A DNA stretch of 19,098 nt from SHLQ01 sp964441145 (GTDB lineage: Bacteria; Actinomycetota; Acidimicrobiia; Acidimicrobiales; SHLQ01), in the NCBI GenBank assembly GCA_964441145.1, contig CAYTUB010000055.1, forward strand, positions 1 to 19,098, read 5' to 3'. Of this stretch, positions 1-4,768 are shown one piece after another (position 1 is the stretch's first letter; every line of letters starts with the position of its first letter). Position numbers and translations under genes: made by a program. The notes beneath the pieces were generated by a model that was not told the DNA's origin, made no database searches, and saw only the letters and a list, made by a program, of their open reading frames with translations.

Positions 1-55
1 GTTGCCCTCCAGGGGGGTTTAAGCCCCCCGCGTCTGCCAGTTTCGCCACCCGGGC
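1..55 (-). tRNA. tRNA-Leu (anticodon TAA), 5' part, cut by the window edge
   Basis: Read on the minus strand from position 55, the sequence starts with the acceptor half GCCCGGG, then T-G and a Leu-type D arm (GGCGAAACTGGCAGACGC). A five-pair G/C anticodon stem follows, with loop CTTAAAC, so the anticodon is TAA, which reads UUA leucine codons. After the stem it continues into what should be the long variable arm typical of class II tRNAs (TGGAGGGCAAC), where the window ends. The T arm and 3' acceptor half lie outside. The D-arm pattern, with GG and GACGC before the anticodon stem, is the usual tRNA-Leu form. The 5' end at 55 is set by the 7-nt acceptor half before the invariant T8. Confidence 0.9.
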
Positions 56-112
56 GCCGTCATACAGACTAGCGATCGCTCAGTCGACCGCACGTGGCAT
101 GGGTTGGGCTAC

Positions 113-118
113 TACTGT
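113..118 (+). promoter_or_regulatory. candidate -10 element for a leaderless HNH gene
   Basis: The hexamer TACTGT fits the actinobacterial TAnnnT -10 pattern and is followed by six bases and then the ATG at 125. Transcription would therefore begin at or next to the start codon. No convincing -35 hexamer is visible. No purine-rich ribosome binding site precedes 125 at a normal distance apart from the short GGGG at 120-123. Confidence 0.35.
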
Positions 119-124
119 TGGGGC

Positions 125-655
125 ATGTCGGTGCTTTTGCTGAACGCAACGTATGAGCCGCTTCGAATAATTAGTTGGCAGCGTGCGATCTGCCTGCAAC
201 TGGCCGAACGGGCGGACCTGGTTGCCGAAGAGCCGGATCGAACGTTGCGCTCTTCGGGTGGTTCCGAGTTTCCTTTTCCCTCTGTTATTCGTTTGCGTGA
301 GATGGTCGTCGTGCCATTCCGACGGGGAGCGGCTCCTATTACTCGCCGTGCGCTCGCGGCGCGCGACAGCGGGGTGTGCCAAAAGGTTGGCTGTGATCGG
401 CGCGGGACGACGATGGATCACCTGATTCCGAAGTCGCGCAATGGTTCCCATGATTGGTCCAACGTGGTTTTGATGTGTGCCGAGCACAACAATCAAAAGG
501 GCAACCGCACCCTCGACGAGCTGGGCTGGTCTCTAAAGAAGCCGCCGTTTGCTCCTCGACAAAGAGCGTTGCTTGTCGACAGGCGAAGCGTTGTTCCGCA
601 ATGGTTGCCGTGGTTGGACGAGGGGTCCGATGAGGGCTTCCACGCCGCTTCCTAA
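125..655 (+). CDS. HNH endonuclease, McrA-like, actinobacterial type
   Basis: The product is a 176-residue protein of the widespread HNH endonuclease family found as a stand-alone gene in most actinobacteria. The family is expected to cut DNA with a beta-beta-alpha-metal fold; its cellular role is not settled. The N-terminus (MSVLLLNATYEPL) is the typical family start, so the ATG at 125 is preferred over an ATG seven codons upstream. The HNH core lies at about residues 95-145: a cysteine pair (C-x4-C) after an Arg-rich segment, the D-H pair with P and S-R three residues on, the W-x-N element, and the C-x2-H-N-x2-K-G-N end with T-x2-E-L-G-W behind it. The usual R-G-G after the DH is R-N-G here. 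The gene is probably monocistronic, 88 bp before a lipoprotein gene. It resembles a housekeeping genomic HNH protein rather than a homing element. Confidence 0.85.
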   Translation: MSVLLLNATYEPLRIISWQRAICLQLAERADLVAEEPDRTLRSSGGSEFPFPSVIRLREMVVVPFRRGAAPITRRALAARDSGVCQKVGCDRRGTTMDHLIPKSRNGSHDWSNVVLMCAEHNNQKGNRTLDELGWSLKKPPFAPRQRALLVDRRSVVPQWLPWLDEGSDEGFHAAS

Positions 656-710
656 ACCGCCTTGGCTACGGGCATCTCGCTACCAAATTTGGGGCTGCTC
701 AAGCAATCGC

Positions 711-716
711 TAATCT
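711..716 (+). promoter_or_regulatory. candidate -10 element of the SH3b lipoprotein gene
   Basis: TAATCT resembles a sigma-70-type -10 box. A weak TTTGGG sits 17 bases upstream (688-693). Transcription would start near 722-724, placing the palindrome at 727-742 in the extreme 5' end of the message. This is motif reading only. Confidence 0.3.
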
Positions 717-726
717 TCGAGCCAAC

Positions 727-742
727 TAGGCCGATCGGCCTA
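727..742. repeat. perfect 16-bp palindrome abutting a start codon
   Basis: TAGGCCGATCGGCCTA is its own reverse complement across all 16 bases and ends one base before the ATG at 744. No Shine-Dalgarno sequence is visible outside it. It could be an operator, or an RNA hairpin or dimer site that governs access to the start codon. Confidence 0.6.
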
Positions 743-743
743 T

Positions 744-1766
744 ATGCGCAAATCCAGTTGGCTGGCGGCAGCAGGAATAGCGGTACTCGTCCTTTCGGGC
801 TGTGCATCGCTCTCCGTAGAATCTCCCGTTTCCGTAGCAAATCGTCCGTTGGCCGAAAGGCTCGAAGAACTTCGAGCCGCTGAGGCCGCGACCGAATCGG
901 CACCCGGAGCCATCGCCTTCACGGAGACCTGGGCATCTGGCACGTTCTTGCGACTCGACGTCACCGAGCAGTTCAACGAAGTCATCCTGCGGTCTGGACC
1001 TGGGCCTTCGTTCGAAGAGATCTCACTTGTTGTTGCAGGGTCCGAAGTGCTGGCGACGGGAAATCAGACCGGAGAGTGGATTCACGTTCTCTATGCGGCT
1101 TTCGATGGATGGATTCACACCGATCACATCGTTATCGGAACTACCCCGACCGACGACGCTGAACCAGGCGAAGTAGTTCCGCAGCAAATTACCTACGAGG
1201 TCGTTGGAGAAGGCTTTGGGGTCAATATTCGCTCGGGCCCAGGCGTGCAAAATGAACTCGTTGGTGGAGCTTCGCGTGGCGACCAAGTAGTGGGAACGGG
1301 ACAAGTCGACGGAAGCTGGATTCAGATCACTCACGACGGCATCACCGGCTGGTCCTCGGCGCGCTTCCTCGTCCCTCTCAACGCTCCTGGCGCCGCACCT
1401 GCCGCGACCTCGGCACCTCGGGCCACATCGGCTCCCCGGGCTACCTCGGCACCGGCCACCACCGCGGCCCCAGAGCCCGCGGTTGCCCCGGAGGAATCTG
1501 AAGACGAGGACTCGACGGAGACCTCTGATGGCGAACCTACAGAGGACGCCGAGAACGCTCCAGAGTCAGAAAGCGCCGACGCCGACGAGGGCAATAACTC
1601 TCGTAGGAGAAATCGTGACCAGGATGTCGAAGAACCAGCCGAACCCGAGCCAGCTGAAGCCGAGCCCGAGCCAGCCGAACCCGAAGCTCCAAACAACAAT
1701 GACGCGCCAAATCCGGCCGAGGCGCCGCCTGCTGAGGCAGAGCCACCGGCCGATGAAGACGGCTAA
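744..1766 (+). CDS. lipoprotein with two bacterial SH3 (SH3b) domains
   Basis: This 340-residue exported protein has a type II signal peptide: a positively charged start, a hydrophobic stretch, and lipobox L-S-G-C with the acylated Cys at residue 20. Two SH3b domains follow, at about residues 67-131 and 148-211. Each has the N-x-R-S-G-P-G-like motif (ILRSGPGPSF, NIRSGPGVQN) and a G-W-I/S element near its end. SH3b domains usually bind peptidoglycan or cell-wall peptides, so an envelope-anchored wall-sensing or wall-binding role is inferred. The last 130 residues are low complexity: an Ala/Thr/Ser/Pro repeat, an acidic Glu/Asp stretch, a short basic patch (S-R-R-R-N-R, about 286-291), then Glu-Pro-Ala repeats. 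No enzyme domain is seen. The next gene converges, ending only 20 bp away. A palindrome lies directly before the ATG. Confidence 0.85.
   Translation: MRKSSWLAAAGIAVLVLSGCASLSVESPVSVANRPLAERLEELRAAEAATESAPGAIAFTETWASGTFLRLDVTEQFNEVILRSGPGPSFEEISLVVAGSEVLATGNQTGEWIHVLYAAFDGWIHTDHIVIGTTPTDDAEPGEVVPQQITYEVVGEGFGVNIRSGPGVQNELVGGASRGDQVVGTGQVDGSWIQITHDGITGWSSARFLVPLNAPGAAPAATSAPRATSAPRATSAPATTAAPEPAVAPEESEDEDSTETSDGEPTEDAENAPESESADADEGNNSRRRNRDQDVEEPAEPEPAEAEPEPAEPEAPNNNDAPNPAEAPPAEAEPPADEDG
1404..1457 (+). repeat. tandem A-T-S-A-P-R codon repeat
   Basis: Three consecutive six-residue units, of the form A-T-S-A-P-(R/R/A), are encoded in the linker of the SH3b lipoprotein. The DNA copies differ at synonymous sites, so the repeat is old or kept at protein level rather than freshly duplicated. 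Confidence 0.6.
1632..1691 (+). repeat. Glu-Pro-Ala imperfect tandem repeat
   Basis: The coding stretch gives alternating E-P-A and E-P-E units in the C-terminal tail of the SH3b lipoprotein. It is probably a stiff, extended, negatively charged wall-spanning segment. Confidence 0.55.
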
Positions 1767-1786
1767 ATCTCTCGTGCGCCGCTAGG

Positions 1787-2050
1787 TCAGGTGCCGTAGC
1801 GCGCTACGCCTTCACCGTGCTTTTGGGTGAAGAGCTCGAGTACTTCACCAGGTTCTGCATGGCGGCCTGTATCGAATTTGGAATACAACATGTCGCCATC
1901 GACGATGACGTCGAAGATGCCCTTTGCGCCACCGACAACGGTGGTCTCGCTAATGACGTGTTGATAGTTAGTGAGAAGGTCGGTGATCGCGCTCACGGCG
2001 TGGCTCGAATAGTCTCAACTAACGCAGTACTCAATGCTGATGCTGTGCAT
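1787..2050 (-). CDS. SelW-like Rdx-family selenoprotein with in-frame TGA (Sec)
   Basis: Translated with TGA (2015-2017) read as selenocysteine, this is an 87-residue protein starting M-H-S-I-S-I-E-Y-C-V-S-U. The Rdx (SelT/SelW/SelH) family is a thioredoxin-like fold with C-x-x-C or C-x-x-U after the first beta strand, and here Sec is residue 12, exactly in that place. Downstream family marks are intact: V-G-G-A-K-G-I-F-D-V, the D-G-x-x-x-Y-S-K-F element, and T-G-R-H-A-E-P-G-E-V before the C-terminal helix. The ATG at 2050 has a good AGGAG ribosome binding site seven bases upstream. It lies 29 bp after a tetR gene on the same strand, so the two are probably cotranscribed. Starting instead at GTG 1996 would remove the redox motif and first beta strand, so that reading is unlikely. 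The role is likely thiol redox with an unknown partner. Selenoprotein status is inferred from motif position; no Sec machinery is in the window. Confidence 0.85.
1987..2008 (-). promoter_or_regulatory. candidate bacterial SECIS hairpin
   Basis: Read on the minus strand, the 22 bases from 2008 down to 1987 fold as UCG/CGA, an A-G mismatch, GC/GC, a bulged A, CAC/GUG and a three-base loop GCC. The loop begins 16 nt after the TGA and its first base is G, matching the known requirement for a loop G at about 16-37 nt. An overlapping alternative is GUGA/UCAC with loop GCGCGA, starting 23 nt after the TGA. Which one forms cannot be decided by eye. Confidence 0.5.
2015..2017 (-). other. TGA codon predicted to be recoded as selenocysteine
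   Basis: The codon is AGT-TGA-GAC in the frame of the SelW-like gene and replaces the second redox residue of C-x-x-C. The frame is otherwise open from 2050 to 1787 and shows family conservation on both sides of the TGA. Confidence 0.8.
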
Positions 2051-2079
2051 CGTGGCTCCTCGGATTGGATGTCGCGACT

Positions 2080-2682
2080 TTAGCCGTTTACGGGGCTGAC
2101 ACGCAGCCCTCGCCATGCGAGCGATGCCAAGGTGTCGGCGAGCTCGTCTGAGGTAAGCGTCGAGTCCGAATGGATCCATCTCTCAACGGCATGCTCGAGC
2201 ATTCCCGACAGGGCTTGGGCGGCGACCAATCGACGCGATTGGTCGAGGTCGGCGATATCGATACGGGCGGCCGATAGTTGGTGGAACGAGTTGTCGACGT
2301 TGCGCAGCTCTTTGCTGAAGATCGGGTCTGACCGTACACCCTCGCCGTAAAGGACCCGGAAGCGATGCGGATTCTCGGCGAAGAAGGCGACGTATCCGTG
2401 CACGCCTCGTTCTACCTTCTCGCGTCCGGTCTCGGCTGCCTCGACCTCGCTCAGCAGCCGCGAAACCAACAGTTCTGCGGTCTCTGTCAACAGCTCGTGG
2501 AACAGATCGTGTTTGGAAGCGAAGTGCTGGTACAGGACCGGTTTGGTAACGCCGGCCGCGTCCGCGATGTCGTTCATCGAGGTAGCGGTGAAGCCGTTCT
2601 CGCCAAATACTGCGCGTGACGTGCACAGGAGCTGTGCTCGCCGTTCTTGAGCGCCGAGTCTGACGGCGCTATCGCTACTCAT
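2080..2682 (-). CDS. TetR/AcrR family transcriptional regulator
   Basis: This is a 200-residue protein of typical TetR length. The N-terminal DNA-binding domain spans about residues 12-60, with the F-G-E-N-G-F-T-A-T-S-M-N-D-I-A-D-A-A-G-V turn and the recognition helix ending T-K-P-V-L-Y-Q-H-F-x-S-K-H-D-L-F, the standard family signature. The C-terminal ligand and dimer domain is helical and not assignable to a named subfamily. The ATG at 2682 is preceded by AAAGGA, about 11 bases upstream. The gene starts 15 bp after the stop of a small membrane protein gene and its stop lies 29 bp before the SelW-like selenoprotein, so it sits inside a possible operon. The ligand is unknown. It could autoregulate this cluster, but no clear operator palindrome is seen near it. 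Confidence 0.9.
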   Translation of the reverse strand: MSSDSAVRLGAQERRAQLLCTSRAVFGENGFTATSMNDIADAAGVTKPVLYQHFASKHDLFHELLTETAELLVSRLLSEVEAAETGREKVERGVHGYVAFFAENPHRFRVLYGEGVRSDPIFSKELRNVDNSFHQLSAARIDIADLDQSRRLVAAQALSGMLEHAVERWIHSDSTLTSDELADTLASLAWRGLRVSPVNG

Positions 2683-2697
2683 CTGTGGTGTGGTCCT

Positions 2698-2970
2698 TTA
2701 TCGTCGCCGCCGTTGTGCGCGGGCGTCTTCTTCATGTCGCTCCGCACCCCGTACTGCATACCCAACCTGGATAGCGATTGCCAAGATGATGCTGCCGGCG
2801 ATCAATGCTCCCACGATTACGGTGACAAGCCAGGGACGGAACGAGGTTATGAGTCCGTAGAAGAAGAAGAGTGTGGCAGCGCCATAGAGGCAGTAGGCAA
2901 TTCGTTGCCAGCGGGTTGCTTGCACACGATAAAACGCCCGTTTTTCGTCGATCGGGTCAGAAGCGGCCAC
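2698..2970 (-). CDS. small membrane protein, two predicted transmembrane helices
   Basis: This 90-residue protein was not assigned to a family. A charged N-terminus is followed by an aromatic-rich helix at about residues 26-46 (Y-C-L-Y-G-A-A-T-L-F-F-F-Y-G-L) and a second helix at about 47-70 (V-T-V-I-V-G-A-L-I-A-G-S-I-I-L-A-I). A highly basic C-terminal tail ends in five arginines, presumably on the cytoplasmic side. The GTG at 2970 is the only possible start after the upstream in-frame stop. It begins nine bases after the end of the DUF5317-like gene, implying cotranscription. A helper role for that membrane protein is conceivable but unsupported. Confidence 0.7.
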   Translation of the reverse strand: MAASDPIDEKRAFYRVQATRWQRIAYCLYGAATLFFFYGLITSFRPWLVTVIVGALIAGSIILAIAIQVGYAVRGAERHEEDARAQRRRR

Positions 2971-2979
2971 GAAGACAGG

Positions 2980-4056
2980 CTAGGCGGTGACCTTCGTGTT
3001 TGAGCGCCGCCGCCCTCGTGCCGGACGGCGTCGAGCTCCAGAGTGCTGTGCATCTTCGTGTTGCTTGGTAACCCAGGCCTCATCTGCCTCGGAGCGGCGT
3101 CGCATGAACTCACATATCTGCTCATCGGTGGGAGACGTTGTGAGGTCGATGATGGGGCGGTTGTCAATTGCGTCTGGCTCGCCCGTCGAAGCATGCCGTG
3201 CCGATGTCGTGACGTAGCCATCAGGTTGGCTCTGATCGTTGAGAACAATGATGGTGTCGTTCCCTGCTGGCGTGGGAACCGGTGGCGCTACCGGAGGCTG
3301 CTCCGGAGCCTTGGCGACATCGGCATCGTCAATGTTGCGCGTGGGCGCGGCATGGGCTGGTACGTGAATCGATTGCATGTTGCGCAGCACCGATGTGCGA
3401 CCGGAAGCATGAACGGCGCGGTGCCGCCCGACGGTAGGCGAGGGCGCCTTGGGTGTTTTCTGAGGCGTGTCGCGCAGATCGATCTCGGCGGTGTCATCGG
3501 TTGCTGAGGAGAACGTGAACGCTTCATCGTCTCGGCCCGATGGGCGAGAGCGCAGGAGGATGTTCATCGCAATGTCGGCAAGGGCGACCGCAATGACGAG
3601 ATCGCCGAGCGATACGACGACACCGAATACTGGGACGGGAATGACATCACCAAAGATCTCGAATGGCGTTGCGGTCTCGGTCGACTCTCGGGTTCCGGTG
3701 ATGATTGGTTCGCCTGCCTCGTCTACCTCGCCCACAGAAAGCAGGGCACGCTCGGAGACAGGAACAGCGCCATTGGCGATCATTGGCGCCACATTCATGA
3801 GCATTCCGATCAGCAGAACGACCATTCCTGCGAAGTGCAGGTTCCGCAATCCGAACACCGAGAACGCAAAATAGGCAACGAACATCCACCAGATTGGTTG
3901 GCTCGGTCCGATGAAGGTGACGATCAAAACAATGGACAGGCCCGCGGCAAGCCATCCAGAGGCACTGATCTGAGTTGTTTTAAGCGCGTTGAAACGGCCA
4001 CCGCGTGCTCGGCCGATCAGCGCGCCGATGATGAAGGCAAAGATGGAGAGGAGCAC
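2980..4056 (-). CDS. DUF5317-like multi-helix membrane protein with long disordered tail
   Basis: This 358-residue protein has about five transmembrane segments in the first 170 residues: roughly 1-16, 30-50, 53-72, 74-95 and 148-168. A short extracytoplasmic part carries N-G-A-V-P-V-S and later S-L-G-D-L. The layout and the N-G-x-(M/V)-P-V-S and G-D motifs resemble DUF5317, a family of unknown function common in actinobacteria and some Firmicutes. The last 180 residues are hydrophilic, Pro/Ala/Asp-rich and probably disordered, ending in an Arg-rich basic stretch. That tail is longer than the membrane core requires and may bind a partner or nucleic acid. The GTG start at 4056 lies six bases after a TAGCCT -10-like hexamer, suggesting a leaderless message. 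Function is unknown. Confidence 0.7.
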   Translation of the reverse strand: MLLSIFAFIIGALIGRARGGRFNALKTTQISASGWLAAGLSIVLIVTFIGPSQPIWWMFVAYFAFSVFGLRNLHFAGMVVLLIGMLMNVAPMIANGAVPVSERALLSVGEVDEAGEPIITGTRESTETATPFEIFGDVIPVPVFGVVVSLGDLVIAVALADIAMNILLRSRPSGRDDEAFTFSSATDDTAEIDLRDTPQKTPKAPSPTVGRHRAVHASGRTSVLRNMQSIHVPAHAAPTRNIDDADVAKAPEQPPVAPPVPTPAGNDTIIVLNDQSQPDGYVTTSARHASTGEPDAIDNRPIIDLTTSPTDEQICEFMRRRSEADEAWVTKQHEDAQHSGARRRPARGRRRSNTKVTA

Positions 4057-4062
4057 GTCGCG

Positions 4063-4068
4063 AGGCTA
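4063..4068 (-). promoter_or_regulatory. candidate -10 element for a leaderless DUF5317-like gene
   Basis: On the minus strand TAGCCT is followed by six bases and the GTG at 4056. This fits TAnnnT-N6-start, and no ribosome binding site is visible between them. No -35 element was recognised. Confidence 0.35.
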
Positions 4069-4096
4069 GTGCGCTTCGCGCGTCGAGTGGGGACAA

Positions 4097-4113
4097 TCGC
4101 GCGTTACGCGCGA
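4097..4113. repeat. 7-bp perfect hairpin (TCGCGCG-TTA-CGCGCGA)
   Basis: The perfect seven-pair GC stem with a TTA loop lies in the 100-bp gap between the Septum_form gene and the DUF5317-like gene. No T-run follows on either strand, so a classical intrinsic terminator is not supported. It could be a Rho-independent-like stall site, a stabilising hairpin after the Septum_form gene, or an upstream regulatory site. The rest of the gap shows nothing recognisable. Confidence 0.45.
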
Positions 4114-4156
4114 CGCAGGGTGTGAAAAGGGCTGCTGCTCGCAGGCGGGGAGCGGC

Positions 4157-4768
4157 CTAGAAACCGGTGTCGCGGGCGCTTCCGGTGAGGTCTTCGCCGC
4201 CGATGTCGTACAGCACACAGGTGACTCGGCGGTGACGTCCCACCTCGTGTTCAAAGGTCGCTTGTGTTGGATGGATGAACGAAATCTCGTACTTCGAAAG
4301 CTCGTATTCGAGCCCGACGAATCCTTCGAACGCCCCGTAGCAAACCTCGGTGCTCCACTCGCTCATCTGCTCGTCTCCAGGAAATGGAGCGCCGTTTGGG
4401 GCAGGAAACTCCGCTTCGAAAAAGACTTCTCGATCGTGAGGCTGAAGGCAATCGATGGACGCAGTCAGAGAAACCCGTCTCTCGAGCTCGTCATCAAACC
4501 AAGAGTCTTCGTTGTAACACTGTCCCGCGCGTAGATCGAAGGGATTGAGCGGTGCTCCAGGGACCCGAGGTGTTTCCTCGAAGGCCAGTGCATCGGTAAC
4601 GACGTCAGAGTCGGCCGACACCGAGCCCTGGTCGGGGTCGCCGGTGCTGTTCTCCTCGACCGGAGACGAACTGCACGCTCCCGCGAATACAGCTATCGCA
4701 ATCAGTAACGATACGAGTCGGCGAAATCCCACGGGCGAGACGCTAGCAACCCCGCCGTGTGTTTTCAC
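4157..4768 (-). CDS. Septum_form family lipoprotein
   Basis: This 203-residue exported lipoprotein has hydrophobic residues at about 18-30 and lipobox F-A-G-A-C, with Cys32 the acylation site. After a low-complexity acidic linker, the domain at about 72-195 has four cysteines (84, 107, 143, 184). It shows the order L-R-A-G-Q-C-Y, I-D-C-x-x-P-H-x-x-E-V-F, P-G-D/E, C-x2-x-F-x-x-F-V-G, P-T-Q-x-x-(F/W) and R-x-x-C-V-L, which matches the actinobacterial Septum_form family. The family is named after an association with septum formation, but its biochemical role is not established. The GTG start at 4768 overlaps the stop of the sortase gene by four bases (GTGA), so its translation is probably coupled to the sortase. 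No LPxTG-type sorting signal is present. Confidence 0.8.
   Translation of the reverse strand: MKTHGGVASVSPVGFRRLVSLLIAIAVFAGACSSSPVEENSTGDPDQGSVSADSDVVTDALAFEETPRVPGAPLNPFDLRAGQCYNEDSWFDDELERRVSLTASIDCLQPHDREVFFEAEFPAPNGAPFPGDEQMSEWSTEVCYGAFEGFVGLEYELSKYEISFIHPTQATFEHEVGRHRRVTCVLYDIGGEDLTGSARDTGF

Noticed and set aside
71..80. Palindrome AGCGATCGCT between the tRNA and HNH genes
   Set aside because: A 10-bp palindrome with no extension or second copy nearby is expected by chance in 19 kb of GC-rich DNA.
1787..1996. Shorter version of the SelW-like gene starting at GTG 1996
   Set aside because: It lacks the first beta strand and redox motif and has no ribosome binding site; the conserved frame clearly continues upstream through the TGA to ATG 2050.
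4119..4127. GGTGTGAAA, matching the core of the typA-upstream inverted repeat
   Set aside because: Only nine bases match, it is a single copy, and its orientation relative to the adjacent gene is opposite to that in the typA region, so chance is a sufficient explanation.
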